From assembly GCF_003350925.1 (NCBI RefSeq), contig NZ_KZ857176.1:372001-436000 (forward strand): a DNA stretch of 64,000 nucleotides, given 5' to 3'. Below, piece by piece: positions 23,719-32,968 of the stretch (the first letter of the stretch is position 1; each line of letters opens with the position of its first letter). Under the pieces are notes generated by a model. It was not told the DNA's origin and did no database searches. It saw only the letters and a program-made list of their open reading frames with translations. The translations under genes and the position numbers were made by a program. Source of the DNA: Dyella tabacisoli (GTDB lineage Bacteria; Pseudomonadota; Gammaproteobacteria; Xanthomonadales; Rhodanobacteraceae).

Positions 23719-23752
23719 GCTTACTGCGCTCCCGCTGGAGAGCGCAGTAAGC
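23719..23752. terminator. Bidirectional 13-bp hairpin between convergent genes
   Basis: GCTTACTGCGCTC pairs perfectly with GAGCGCAGTAAGC around an eight-base loop, between the stops of the DUF1993 gene (+) and the pseudouridine synthase gene (-). T-tracts are poor on both sides, so it is probably a transcript 3'-end stabiliser or a weak terminator. Confidence 0.55.
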
Positions 23753-23757
23753 GGTTA

Positions 23758-24480
23758 TCAGAATCGTTCACTCGCCGGCAGGTAACGCCATTCACCCACC
23801 GCCATGCGGCTGAGCGGGATGCGGCCGATGCGGATGCGCTTGATCGTGACGATGGTAAGGCCGACCTCCGTACACATCTGGCGCAGTTGTCCGGGCTGGA
23901 CGGATTTGATCGCGAAGCGCAGACGGTTTTCACTTTGCCAACTGACTTTGCAGGGCGGTAGCGGACGGCCGTGGTAGCTAAGTCCGTGCTGCAGTCGTTG
24001 CAGGCCGTCGGGGGCGAGGGCGCCGGCGACTTCCACGACATATTCCTGCTCGATGCGTTCGGCGTCTTCACTCAATCGGCGAACCACCCGCCAGTCTTGT
24101 GTCAGCACCAACAGGCCGCTGGCTTCGTGATCCAGCGGCATCGGGGCGCTCAAGCGTGAGAAATGTCGCTTGAGTGTGCGAATGCCCGAGGCGTCGTCGG
24201 CCGATCGCGTTGCCGCCGTCACCATCGGCAGCGCGGACCTGGCCCATGGACCGGCATCGTGGCTGACCGGTTTGTGCAACAAGATCGTCGCTGGCTCGGC
24301 CGGTTCGAGGTGAGCATTCGGGTCGATCTCGATCCGCTCGTCGAGTACCTTCAGTTGCGGCTCTTCGGCGACTTCACCATTCACGCGAACCCAGCCGCCC
24401 TCGATATACATTTCGGCCTCGCGCCGTGAACATTGTGTCAATTCGGCGACACGCTTGGCGAGGCGAACGGGTTCGGTCAT
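23758..24480 (-). CDS. RluF/RsuA-type pseudouridine synthase with S4 domain
   Basis: A 240-residue RNA pseudouridine synthase. An S4 RNA-binding domain (about 4-50: RLAKRVAELTQCSRREAEMYIEGG) precedes the catalytic domain with motif II PLDHEASGLLVLTQ (catalytic Asp kept, though GRLD has become MPLD) and the C-terminal IRIGRIPLSRMAVGEWRYL. Closest to the RluF branch, which modifies 23S rRNA or tRNA. The catalytic domain is unusual in having His after the Asp. ATGs at 24480 and 24510 are both possible. Divergent from the flavin oxidoreductase gene. Confidence 0.85.
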   Translation of the reverse strand: MTEPVRLAKRVAELTQCSRREAEMYIEGGWVRVNGEVAEEPQLKVLDERIEIDPNAHLEPAEPATILLHKPVSHDAGPWARSALPMVTAATRSADDASGIRTLKRHFSRLSAPMPLDHEASGLLVLTQDWRVVRRLSEDAERIEQEYVVEVAGALAPDGLQRLQHGLSYHGRPLPPCKVSWQSENRLRFAIKSVQPGQLRQMCTEVGLTIVTIKRIRIGRIPLSRMAVGEWRYLPASERF

Positions 24481-24588
24481 CGGGGTAGCCAGCAGATGGG
24501 GATGCGCCATTGTAGGCGCCTGCGATGCTGGGGATGGCAATTGCCGTGACCGGCCCCAGATAGGGCATTTGCCACTGAGGACGTTTGC

Positions 24589-25587
24589 ATGATTCCATTT
24601 TCTGTACTCGATCTCGCTCCACTTACCGAGGGTGGCACTGCCACTCAGACATTCGCCAATACCCTGGACTTGGCACGGCACGCCGAGCGGCTAGGCTACC
24701 GGCGCTATTGGTTGGCCGAACATCACAATTTGCCCGGCATTGCCAGTGCGGCGACGGCGGTGTTGATTGGCCATGTGGCCGGTGGCACGAAGACCATCCG
24801 TGTCGGCTCGGGCGGCATCATGTTGCCGAACCATGCGCCGCTGCAGGTCGCCGAGCAATTCGGCACGCTGGCTTCGCTATATCCGGGGCGCATCGACCTG
24901 GGCTTGGGGCGCGCACCGGGCACCGATCAGGCCACCGCGCGCGCCCTGCGTCGTTATTTCGACAGCGCAGATGCTTTTCCGAATGACGTCAATGAATTGC
25001 TGGGTTATTTCGAGCCGGTGAAGCCGGGGCAGGCGGTACGCGCGGTACCGGGTGCCGGTGTGGATGTGCCGGTATGGTTGCTGGGGTCGAGTTTATTCAG
25101 CGCCCGCTTGTCGGCGGCGATGGGCTTGCCATTCGCTTTCGCCTCGCATTTCGCGCCGGATGCGATGGATGAGGCACTGGCTTTGTATCGCCGTGATTTT
25201 AAGCCGTCCGCACGCCTGGCCAAGCCTTACGCCATGCTCGGGGTGAATGTGATGGCCGGCGCAACTGATCGCGAAGGGCGCCGATTGTTCAGCACGCAGC
25301 AGCAGAGTTTTCTCAACCGGTTCCGTGGCCGACCGGGGCTTATTCTGCCGCCGATCGACGACATCGAGTCGCATTGGACACCAGCGGAGAAGCTCGCTGT
25401 GGAACAGACTCTGGCCTGCTCGGTGGTAGGGGACCCCAACACGGTGAAGCAAGGGCTGGCCGAGTTCATCGCGCGTCATCAGCCCGATGAATTAATGGTG
25501 ACGGCGAATATATTCGAGCATGCGGCGCGTTGTCGTTCGTTTGAGATTGCAGCACAGGCGCGCGAGAGCCTGGCTGCCGCCGCATAG
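24589..25587 (+). CDS. LLM-class flavin-dependent oxidoreductase (YhbW-like)
   Basis: A 332-residue bacterial luciferase-like monooxygenase. Signatures: [33 protein letters not shown] (active-site region), [20 protein letters not shown] and [11 protein letters not shown]. It uses FMNH2 supplied by a partner reductase to oxidise an unknown small substrate. Length and motifs match the E. coli YhbW group (about 335). It ends 13 bp from the convergent HDOD gene. Confidence 0.92.
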   Translation: MIPFSVLDLAPLTEGGTATQTFANTLDLARHAERLGYRRYWLAEHHNLPGIASAATAVLIGHVAGGTKTIRVGSGGIMLPNHAPLQVAEQFGTLASLYPGRIDLGLGRAPGTDQATARALRRYFDSADAFPNDVNELLGYFEPVKPGQAVRAVPGAGVDVPVWLLGSSLFSARLSAAMGLPFAFASHFAPDAMDEALALYRRDFKPSARLAKPYAMLGVNVMAGATDREGRRLFSTQQQSFLNRFRGRPGLILPPIDDIESHWTPAEKLAVEQTLACSVVGDPNTVKQGLAEFIARHQPDELMVTANIFEHAARCRSFEIAAQARESLAAAA

Positions 25588-25600
25588 ATCGGAACAAGTT

Positions 25601-26632
25601 CTAAAGATTCGCGCTGAAGTTTCGCTGTAGATCTTGCTGGCAGCGAGCAAGTTGCTGAGCGCTGAAGCGATGAGACGCTTCAGCGCTCATGCTGGTGTAC
25701 GGATCGATCAGTCGGTGTTCGGTCAGCAACTGCATCATCGCGGCATGGTCGGCGGCATGCAGTATCTGGCCCATCAGCGAAGATGGCGCAGAGGCGGTGT
25801 ACTCGATGCGCTCGGCCAGCGTGTCGAGTACGTGGACGGGCAGCTCCCAATAGCGAGCCGCTTGCAGTGTCAGTTCGGCGGCAACACGCGCGATGCCGGC
25901 GACAAATGGCGGGGTATAGGCGGTGAAGGTACCGCCGAACTCGATGTCCAGGGTGCGGATGACCGCGCCGATACCGGTATGGCAGACCAGGCCGGCAAGA
26001 TACGTTTCGAACGGGTCGCACAGTCCTTTACCGAGAAATACGGCGGCATGTGCGCAGCGTTCGGCGTGATCCCACAGCCGTTGGCCGGCTATTTGACCAA
26101 ACCCGCCACCGCTGGCGAGCAGGATCGGTTTCATCACATACAGCGATACCACATGGCGCAGACCCTCTTGGCCCAGCAGCACCACCGCGTGTTGCAGGCT
26201 GGCGATGGGTTGCAAGGTGCGGTAATGCACGCTGCCGGTGACGCGCATCACTTCACCCACCAGCACCGGATCGCGGCCGATCAGCTCGGCCAGCTTGGCC
26301 CCGCTGAGATGGTCGTTGCGTAGTGCGCGCAGTAGCTGTGGCAATACGCTGGGCATGCGCGGCAGGCCGCTGACGTCGTAGCGGTCGCCACCGCAGAGCG
26401 CATCCAGGCGTTCCAGTGCCATCTGTTCTTGGGTGTCGAGCGTAGTTTGGCTGGATGCAGGCAGACCGAACACAAAGCGGTAGAAGCGGTCTTCTAGCTG
26501 CGCGTTAGCGAGGGTATGGCCCTGGGGCGCGGCGGGTACAGGGCGTGCAGCGAGGATCGGTTCATGCGGTTGCCACGCATGCCGATCAGGTACGCGTTCG
26601 CGTGCGAACAGCCGCTGCCATAAGCCCATCAT
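25601..26632 (-). CDS. HDOD-domain protein
   Basis: A 343-residue cytoplasmic signalling protein. The N-terminal 75 residues are variable. The HDOD domain (about 90-290) shows the typical LPRMPSVLPQLLRALRNDHLS, ELIGRDPVLVGEVMRVTGS and HAVVLLGQEGLRHVV segments. HDOD proteins lack the catalytic HD pair and are thought to act in signal transduction, often with c-di-GMP or chemosensory partners. AAGGA lies upstream of the tandem ATG ATG start. No signalling partner is adjacent. Confidence 0.88.
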   Translation of the reverse strand: MMGLWQRLFARERVPDRHAWQPHEPILAARPVPAAPQGHTLANAQLEDRFYRFVFGLPASSQTTLDTQEQMALERLDALCGGDRYDVSGLPRMPSVLPQLLRALRNDHLSGAKLAELIGRDPVLVGEVMRVTGSVHYRTLQPIASLQHAVVLLGQEGLRHVVSLYVMKPILLASGGGFGQIAGQRLWDHAERCAHAAVFLGKGLCDPFETYLAGLVCHTGIGAVIRTLDIEFGGTFTAYTPPFVAGIARVAAELTLQAARYWELPVHVLDTLAERIEYTASAPSSLMGQILHAADHAAMMQLLTEHRLIDPYTSMSAEASHRFSAQQLARCQQDLQRNFSANL

Positions 26633-26719
26633 GTTGCGGTCCTTCCCCTCGCACGCCCCCGCGTTGCTTTTGTATCGGCAGGGTGGCGGAGAAATGTAGC
26701 GTGGCGTAACGCGAGCTAC

Positions 26720-27976
26720 TTATGGGGTCGTAATCAAGCTCTTAAGCCAATCCACTGCGCCAAGACCGGCCCGGCGGCCGCTGGCAAAGCAGGCAGTCAG
26801 CAGGTAGCCACCGGTGGGCGCTTCCCAATCGAGCATCTCGCCTGCGCAGAACACGCCCGGCAGGGCACGCAGCATAAGCGAGTCGTTCATGGCCTCCAGT
26901 CGCACGCCACCGGCACTGCTGATGGCCTCGGCGAGCGGGCGCGCTTGTTTCAGGCGTAGCGGTAGGCGCTTGATCGTTCGGGCCAAGGTCTTGCTGTCGT
27001 GAAGCTGTTCTTTGCTCAACAGCTCATGGAGCAGGGCGGTTTTGACACCGGTAAGGCCGGTATGGCGACGCAGGTGATCGCTGAGCGAATGGCTGCCGCG
27101 CGGTTTTGCCAGCTCACGCTCCAGTCTTTCCAGCGTGCGATCGGGGGCCAGGTCGAGCTGTAGCGTCGCGTGGCCGTGTTGGGTGATGGCATCGCGCAAA
27201 TGGGCGGACAGTGGATAGATCAAGCTGCCTTCGATGCCGGTAGCGGTCAGCACGCATTCGCCCTGGCGAGCATGTTCGATTTGGGCGCCGTCTTGCCAAT
27301 GCGCGACGACAGGTTTCAGCGGTGCCCCCGCAAAGCGGCGGACAAGATGTTCGCTCCAGCCGATGTCGAAGCCGCAGTTGGAGGGCTGCATCGAGGCTAC
27401 GTCCACGCCCCGCGCAGCCAACCATGGCTGCCAACTGCCATCGGAGCCGAGTTGCGGCCAACTGCCGCCGCCAAGTGCCAACACGACGGCACTGGCCTGG
27501 ACGTGGCGCTCGCCGTCGGCGGTGGCGAAGCGTAGGGCCTGGTCATCGGTCCAGCCCAGCCAGCGGTGATGCACATGAAAGCGTACGCCATTCTCGCGCA
27601 GGCGATGTACCCAGCCCCGCAGTAGCGGCGCTGCCTTGAGGTCGCTGGGGAATACCCGGCCCGAACTGCCGACGAAGGTCTCCACGCCAAGTTCACGTGC
27701 CCAGGTGCGCAATGCGTCGGCGTCAAAATCCTCTAGCCACCTGCCGATTTCTTTGGCGCGGGCGCCATAGCGCTGTACGAAATCAGCTTTGGGCTCGGCA
27801 TGGGTGAGATTCATGCCGCCTTTGCCGGCAAGCAGAAATTTGCGTCCGACCGAGCCCTTGCCTTCGTACAGGTCGACTTGAATGCCGGCCGCGCGCGCCA
27901 CTTCGGCGGCGATCAGCCCGGCCGGGCCGCCGCCGATGATGGCGAGTTGCGTAGTAGCCCGTGTTACCGCAGACAT
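26720..27976 (-). CDS. TIGR03862-type flavoprotein (BaiN/RdsA family)
   Basis: A 418-residue FAD-dependent oxidoreductase. FAD motif LAIIGGGPAGLIAAEVA (about 11-27), then GRKFLLAGKGGMNLTHAEP, a family hallmark, and GVFCAGEMLDWEAPTGGYLL near the C-terminus. Relatives include BaiN, which reduces bile-acid double bonds, and RdsA. The native substrate here is unknown. A second, more typical YhiN-like member is at 44981-46174. YaeQ ends 9 bp upstream on the same strand. Confidence 0.9.
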   Translation of the reverse strand: MSAVTRATTQLAIIGGGPAGLIAAEVARAAGIQVDLYEGKGSVGRKFLLAGKGGMNLTHAEPKADFVQRYGARAKEIGRWLEDFDADALRTWARELGVETFVGSSGRVFPSDLKAAPLLRGWVHRLRENGVRFHVHHRWLGWTDDQALRFATADGERHVQASAVVLALGGGSWPQLGSDGSWQPWLAARGVDVASMQPSNCGFDIGWSEHLVRRFAGAPLKPVVAHWQDGAQIEHARQGECVLTATGIEGSLIYPLSAHLRDAITQHGHATLQLDLAPDRTLERLERELAKPRGSHSLSDHLRRHTGLTGVKTALLHELLSKEQLHDSKTLARTIKRLPLRLKQARPLAEAISSAGGVRLEAMNDSLMLRALPGVFCAGEMLDWEAPTGGYLLTACFASGRRAGLGAVDWLKSLITTP

Positions 27977-27985
27977 GATGCGGGC

Positions 27986-28540
27986 TTAGGCCGGGACCGT
28001 TGCCGTCATCCGCTGCTGCGGATCGATCGCCACCGAAGTAGTCTCGGTCATCAGTTGAATTTGGCCGTCCTGAATCAGGCATTGCAGGCGCACGCCGCGT
28101 TCCAGCAAATGGGTGAGTTCTTCGACGGTGGAGGCGGGGATGTCCAGCACGGTGAGGTTCTTGTTGCGGCTAAGCGAATTGGCGATTTTTTCCCACCAGA
28201 TATCGGCGCCACGACCGCTGTAGTTGATGACTACGACGCTTTGCGAGCGTCCGCAGGCTTTGCGGATACGCGCTTCGTCCGGTTGGCCCAGGTCGATCCA
28301 CAGCTCGATTTCGTCGGTGTAGGCCTTACGCCACAAGTCCGGCTCGTCGTCGTTGCTGAGGCCTTTGCCGAATTCCAGTCGCTCACCGGCGTACATCGCA
28401 AAGGCCAGCAGCCGCACCATCAGTCGTTCTTCGGTTTCGGAAGGGTGCCGCGCCAGGGTGAGCGCATGGGTGGCGTAGTAGTGCCGGTCCATGTCGCTGA
28501 TCTGTAGCTCGACTTTGTAGATGGTGGCGTTGAGTGCCAT
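27986..28540 (-). CDS. yaeQ: YaeQ family protein
   Basis: A 184-residue protein of the YaeQ family, whose fold is a PD-(D/E)XK nuclease variant. Family segments are MALNATIYKVELQISDMDRHYY, TLARHPSETEERLMVRLLAFA and ELWIDLGQPDEARIRKACG, in which the E and D residues occupy the nuclease-core positions. E. coli YaeQ was reported to compensate for RfaH loss, but its chemistry is unproven. The start at 28540 is the family N-terminus; the longer frame to 28798 runs into a repeat element. Confidence 0.9.
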   Translation of the reverse strand: MALNATIYKVELQISDMDRHYYATHALTLARHPSETEERLMVRLLAFAMYAGERLEFGKGLSNDDEPDLWRKAYTDEIELWIDLGQPDEARIRKACGRSQSVVVINYSGRGADIWWEKIANSLSRNKNLTVLDIPASTVEELTHLLERGVRLQCLIQDGQIQLMTETTSVAIDPQQRMTATVPA

Positions 28541-29308
28541 GGGGGGAGCCAGGTGATTGCAGCCGCTTATTCTACCTGTCTCTTGTTTGTGTGCTTGTGT
28601 GTTAGGGGTGCCGCGAGCTGGATCGCCTGCGGCGGGCTTTCGAACCCCTGCCGGGGCTCGAGTCACTTTCTCTTGAGTGGCCAAGAGAAAGTAACCAAAG
28701 AGAAGGCTACCCCGGTGAGTCGCCCTTCGGGTGCGTGAGGGTCGGCCGGGCTTTTCGACAGTGCATCCATGCACTGGCGAAAAGGACTCGGCATCCATGC
28801 CGAGTCCCCTGCGGGCCTTGTCGTCCGACCCTCACCGACGCACAGGGGCCCCAAGGTCAAAAGCAAGATCAAAAGCCGCCGCTCGCGCAGCTTTTGCCCC
28901 TCACCCTGCGAGCAGGGGAGAGCCACGCTGCCTCACCATCTCATTCATCGGCGACTGCCTGCAGTCGCTCCCGAGTGCGCGCAGGACGCGCGCTGCTCTT
29001 CGGGGCCCCTATGCAGCGGTGAGGCTTGGACGACAAGGCCCGTAGGGTGGCAGGCATGGATGCCTGCCACTTTTCGCCAGGGCAGGAAGCCCTGTCGAAA
29101 AGCCCGGCCAAGCCTCACGCACTCGCAGGGCAGGATGCCCGTAGAGCGCTGCATCGGGGTGCTCTTTCTTTTGGTTACTTTTCTTTGAGCAAGCAAAGAA
29201 AAGTGACTCGGGCCCCGGCAGGGGTTCGAAAGCCCGCCGCAGGCGATCCAGGTCGCCGATGCGTACACCTTAAGACAAAAACCTAGAATTTAGAGTCGAC
29301 CGTGAGAC
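28541..29308. other. Gene-free stretch holding a composite repeat element
   Basis: This 768-bp interval between yaeQ and the slipin gene has no credible gene. Almost all of it (28615-29262) is a composite of a type I and a type II element joined tail to tail. The remaining 75 bp upstream of yaeQ probably hold its promoter. Open frames of 60-140 codons on both strands arise from the palindromic GC-rich sequence. Confidence 0.75.
28615..29262 (+). repeat. Composite structured repeat (type I copy B forward, type II copy C reverse)
   Basis: About 648 bp. The outer ends are inverted repeats of about 70 bp (CTGGATCGCC ... GGCGATCCAG outermost). Copy B (28615-28930) has stems CCCC-tg-CCGGGG, TTTCTCTTG / CAAGAGAAA, GAGGGTCGG / CCGACCCTC, AGTGCAT / ATGCACT and GGACTCGGCAT / ATGCCGAGTCC. 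Copy C (28945-29262, reversed) has GAGGCTTGG / CCAAGCCTC, GTGGCAGGCAT / ATGCCTGCCAC and TTTTCTTTG / CAAAGAAAA instead. The junction (about 28920-28970) is shared with the composite at 55.3-55.9 kb. Confidence 0.85.
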
Positions 29309-30097
29309 CTACCCCCGTGATTCGTGGGATGAGGGTGGTACCGAGATATGGGGCAGGTTGTCCAGCAGCGGCCTGATAAGGTCCAGCGGCAGCGGAAAGA
29401 CGATGGTGGAGGATTTGCCGTTGCTGGACATGTCGGCCAGCGTTTGCAGATAGCGCAATTGCAGGGCTTGTGGTTGCTGCGACAGCATGGCGGCGGCATC
29501 GCGTAGTTTTTCGGCGGCCTGCATTTCACCTTCGGCGTGAATCACCTTGGCACGGCGCTCGCGTTCGGCTTCGGCCTGGCGGGCGATGGCGCGGACCATG
29601 GTTTCGTTGAGGTCGACATCTTTGATTTCGACATTGGTGATCTTGATGCCCCAGGGGTCGGTGGCCTCGTCGAGGATCTGCTGCAGGCTGTGGTTGATCG
29701 AATCGCGTTGGGACAAAATTTCGTCCAGCTCGTGCTGGCCCAGCACCGAGCGCAATCGCGTCTGTGCCAGTTGGCTGGTCGCTTGAAAGAAATTGGCGAC
29801 CTGCAGCATCGATTTGTCTGGTTCCACCACGCGGAAATAGACCACCGCATTGACGCGTACCGACACGTTGTCACGTGAAATCACATCTTGCGGCGGCACG
29901 TCCATGACGGTGACGCGCAGGTCCACCCGCATCATGCGCTGAATGATCGGGATCAGAAGCACCAGGCCGGGGCCTTTGGTGCCGGTATAGCGGCCCAGGG
30001 TCAACACGACGCCACGCTGATATTCCGGCAACACCTTGATCGACAAAAACAGCAACGCCATTACCGCTACCACCACGATGCCAAAGAATCCGTACAT
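29309..30097 (-). CDS. Slipin (SPFH/stomatin family membrane protein)
   Basis: A 262-residue protein with an N-terminal hydrophobic hairpin (about 4-22) and an SPFH/band 7 domain ([44 protein letters not shown]) followed by a helical region with [18 protein letters not shown]. Slipins oligomerise on membranes and are almost always encoded with an NfeD protein, which they are thought to anchor. AAGGAG lies 6 bases before the ATG at 30097. It is 20 bp after the nfeD stop, so the two are an operon. Confidence 0.93.
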   Translation of the reverse strand: MYGFFGIVVVAVMALLFLSIKVLPEYQRGVVLTLGRYTGTKGPGLVLLIPIIQRMMRVDLRVTVMDVPPQDVISRDNVSVRVNAVVYFRVVEPDKSMLQVANFFQATSQLAQTRLRSVLGQHELDEILSQRDSINHSLQQILDEATDPWGIKITNVEIKDVDLNETMVRAIARQAEAERERRAKVIHAEGEMQAAEKLRDAAAMLSQQPQALQLRYLQTLADMSSNGKSSTIVFPLPLDLIRPLLDNLPHISVPPSSHESRG

Positions 30098-30117
30098 GGG
30101 AGTCTCCTTTGCGCCCT

Positions 30118-31530
30118 TTATGCCGGTGTTACCCAGAGCATGAGGCCCTGGCGCCGTAGCACCCGCACGCGCGCACCGGCGGGAAGCGCCGCCTCGCAAT
30201 GCACACGCCAGCGCTCGCCCTGAACGTGTGCCCAGCTTTCGCCACCGGCGGTCACTGCCTGCAGCAATTGACCCGTGGCTTGCAACATCAATACATCACT
30301 GCTGAATAGCTGTGTCTGACGGCTGCGCATCACCCAGCGCAGGATCAGCGCGAGCAAGGCGATCGCGCAAAAGGCGATGCCGGCGATTACGCCGAGATTG
30401 ACCGCATAGCCGGGGACGCCGGTGTTGAACAGCATGATCGAACCGATAACGAAAGAGATCACGCCGCCGATGCCGACCGCCCCCGCCGTCGGCACCAACA
30501 CTTCGGTAATCAGCAGGCCGATACCCAGCACCATCAGGGCCAGCCCGGCGTAATCGACCGGCAGCAATTGCAGGGCGTATAACCCGATCAACAAGCAAAT
30601 GCCGCCGACGATGCCAGGCAAGAACGCACCCGGATGAAAGGCTTCCAGAATCAGGCCATAGACACCGGCCAGCAGCAGGACATAGGCGATGGTCGGGTTG
30701 GTGATGATGGCGAGGAAACGCGTGCGCCAGTTCGGGGTGTAGTCGCGTACAGGTAGGTTGGCGAGTTTCAGCGTCAACATCTGGGTGCCTACGCGCACGT
30801 TGCGACCGTCGGCTTGGGTGAGCAGGGTAGTGGTATCGGCGGCGACAAAATCGATGACGCGTTTGTCCAGTGCCTCGGTAGCCGTCAGTGTGGCTGCTCC
30901 ACGCACCGCTTGTTCGGCCCATTCGGGATTGCGTTCGCGTAGCTGCGCCAATGAGCGGATATAGGCGATGGCATCGTTAAGCACTTTGTTGGATTCGGCG
31001 TCGTTCGCCGCTTGGCCGCCGGCCGGTGCGGTTTTATCGGAGCTGGCTTTATCAGTGGATTTCGACGGTGCGGGCTGATCGCCTTGCCATGGCGAGGGCA
31101 TGGGCGTGCTGCCGCCGAGCGATACCGGTGTGGCCGCGCCAAGATGGGTGGCCGGCGCCATCGCTGCGATATGGCAGGCATACAAGATATAGGCGCCGGC
31201 CGAGGCCGCGCGGGCGCCGCCCGGTGCGACATAACCAAGCACCGGCAGTTTCGCGGCGAGGATGCTGGCGATGATTTGCCGCATCGATTCAGACAGGCCG
31301 CCGGGCGTATCCAGGCGCAATACCACGGCGGTCGCACCATCGTTGCTTGCCCGTTGCATGGCGTTATCGAAGTACTCCGCCGCTGCCGGGCCAATCGGGC
31401 CATCCAGCTCGATCCGCGCGACGAAGCCCGCTGGGTGCGCGGTATTGACGGCGGTTTTTTCGGCCAGCGCACCCATGCTCAGCGCCGCGCAAATGACGCT
31501 GTATCCCAAGGTCTTCAGCCATCGTGTCAT
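30118..31530 (-). CDS. nfeD: NfeD family membrane serine protease (long form)
   Basis: A 470-residue protein. Signal peptide (1-23), a ClpP-like serine protease domain (about 35-240) with [11 protein letters not shown] and the catalytic Ser in [15 protein letters not shown], a polar Ser/Thr/Pro/Lys insert (about 150-180), then four to five transmembrane helices (about 270-400) and a C-terminal OB-fold NfeD domain ([14 protein letters not shown]). The archaeal homologue cleaves a hydrophobic stomatin tail; here slipin is the next gene. GGGAGG precedes the ATG at 31530. Confidence 0.93.
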   Translation of the reverse strand: MTRWLKTLGYSVICAALSMGALAEKTAVNTAHPAGFVARIELDGPIGPAAAEYFDNAMQRASNDGATAVVLRLDTPGGLSESMRQIIASILAAKLPVLGYVAPGGARAASAGAYILYACHIAAMAPATHLGAATPVSLGGSTPMPSPWQGDQPAPSKSTDKASSDKTAPAGGQAANDAESNKVLNDAIAYIRSLAQLRERNPEWAEQAVRGAATLTATEALDKRVIDFVAADTTTLLTQADGRNVRVGTQMLTLKLANLPVRDYTPNWRTRFLAIITNPTIAYVLLLAGVYGLILEAFHPGAFLPGIVGGICLLIGLYALQLLPVDYAGLALMVLGIGLLITEVLVPTAGAVGIGGVISFVIGSIMLFNTGVPGYAVNLGVIAGIAFCAIALLALILRWVMRSRQTQLFSSDVLMLQATGQLLQAVTAGGESWAHVQGERWRVHCEAALPAGARVRVLRRQGLMLWVTPA

Positions 31531-31599
31531 GGCCCGCGCCTCCCGGTAGTGGCGTTGCAATTATCCTCTTATCCCGACAGACGTGCTGAAATCACGGTT

Positions 31600-32466
31600 A
31601 TGCCCTCTATCGCCGCCAGCACCGTGCATCTGCCGCCAGGCCCATGGGTTACGGTGCTTGATTGCCTGTGCGCGCATTTCACCGCGATCAGCCATGAGCA
31701 ATGGCTGGACCGGATGGCGCGTGGCCGCGTGCTCGGCGCCGACGGTGCGCCGCTTGGGCCGTTGACGCCGTATCGGGTAGGCATGCGCGTGCAGTACTAC
31801 CGTGAAGTAGCGGATGAGATACCGATACCGTTTCGCGAAAGCGTGCTGTATATCGACCAGCATCTGCTGGTAGCGGACAAGCCGCACTTTCTGCCGGTGA
31901 CGCCGGCGGGCGGTTTCGTCGAGGAGACCTTGCTGACCCGATTGATCCGCCAGTTCGACAACCCGCAGCTAGTGCCGCTGCATCGTATTGATCGGGTTAC
32001 CGCGGGCCTGGTGCTGTTCTCGGCCGATCCGGCGAGTCGGTCGGCGTATCAGGCGCTGTTTCGCGAGCGCCGCATCGTCAAGCAGTATCAGGCGTTGGCA
32101 TCGGCGTTGCCGCGGCAATCGTTTCCGTTGATCCGCCAATCGCGCATCGTCGCGGGCGAGCCATTTTTTCGCATGCGAGAGGCCGATGGTGAAGCGAACA
32201 GCGAGACACTGATCGATGTCATCGAACGTGGCGAGCACTATTGGCGTTACGCTTTGCAGCCGGTGACGGGTAAAAAGCACCAGCTACGTGTGCATATGGC
32301 GGCGATCGGCGCACCTATCCTCAATGACACTTTCTATCCCACGCTGGCCGAGCAGGCCGACGACGATTACTGCCGGCCACTGCAATTGCTGGCGCAGGCC
32401 TTGAGTTTTGTCGATCCCTTGAGTGGCGAGCAACGACATTTCGAGAGCCGGCTCAGGCTGGCGTAG
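31600..32466 (+). CDS. RluA-family pseudouridine synthase
   Basis: A 288-residue pseudouridine synthase with an N-terminal S4-like module (about 15-75) and the RluA catalytic motif HRIDRVTAGLVLFS with the essential Asp. VTGKKHQLRVHMAAIG is the second conserved motif (cf. KTGRTHQIRVH). The exact rRNA or tRNA site cannot be told. The ATG at 31600 begins the recognisable domain. The frame is open far upstream across the nfeD gene, but there it is antisense. Confidence 0.9.
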   Translation: MPSIAASTVHLPPGPWVTVLDCLCAHFTAISHEQWLDRMARGRVLGADGAPLGPLTPYRVGMRVQYYREVADEIPIPFRESVLYIDQHLLVADKPHFLPVTPAGGFVEETLLTRLIRQFDNPQLVPLHRIDRVTAGLVLFSADPASRSAYQALFRERRIVKQYQALASALPRQSFPLIRQSRIVAGEPFFRMREADGEANSETLIDVIERGEHYWRYALQPVTGKKHQLRVHMAAIGAPILNDTFYPTLAEQADDDYCRPLQLLAQALSFVDPLSGEQRHFESRLRLA

Positions 32467-32472
32467 CTGGTA

Positions 32473-32883
32473 TCAGGGCAACGGCATTGCTGGCGCATAG
32501 TGACCACTCAGCGAGGCGCCGTTGCGGCAGAAATACATCAAGCTGAAGCGGTCGTCTTCTTGTTCGCTCAATACGTCAACGCCACGGTCGTCGGCTTTGC
32601 GCACGGTCAGAGTGGCGTGGGGTCGCCAGTTTTCCAGTGATAGTTGCAGCAGGCCGTCGCGCAGTTCCCCATGGCCGGAGAATGAGCAGGCGTGTGCGCT
32701 GCCGTGACTGTCGATGTTCAGCCAGTAAACATCGCCATCGAGGCTAATGTTCAGCCGTTCGGTGCCGTTGCGATAGGAGCCGACAAAGCCGACCGGATCG
32801 GCCATGGGTGCGGGGACGTGCTGCCGGTCGCTTAGCGCTATCGGTAGCAACAGCAGCACCCACAGGGCGAGTATTCGGGCCAT
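32473..32883 (-). CDS. Conserved hypothetical secreted protein
   Basis: A 136-residue protein with an N-terminal hydrophobic signal (about 4-18, ending IALS) and a small domain of alternating strands with two cysteines (HACSFSGHGELRD and MYFCRNGASLSGHY) likely to pair in the periplasm. I do not recognise the family. It is convergent with the RluA-type gene, 6 bp away, and divergent from the RsmC-like gene. Confidence 0.65.
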   Translation of the reverse strand: MARILALWVLLLLPIALSDRQHVPAPMADPVGFVGSYRNGTERLNISLDGDVYWLNIDSHGSAHACSFSGHGELRDGLLQLSLENWRPHATLTVRKADDRGVDVLSEQEDDRFSLMYFCRNGASLSGHYAPAMPLP

Positions 32884-32968
32884 GGGTAAACGTTAACTCA
32901 TGTATAGCCGAGCAGCCATGCCGTGGGATGCGTAAAATGACCGGGTTTTCCCAGTTAAAGGCCAGCGC

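Noticed and set aside
29205-29250. T-arm-like GGGGTTCGAAAGCCC in the repeats, suggesting a tRNA-derived element
   Set aside because: No acceptor stem, D-arm or anticodon arm around it, and the hairpin partner differs between copies. At most a chance likeness.
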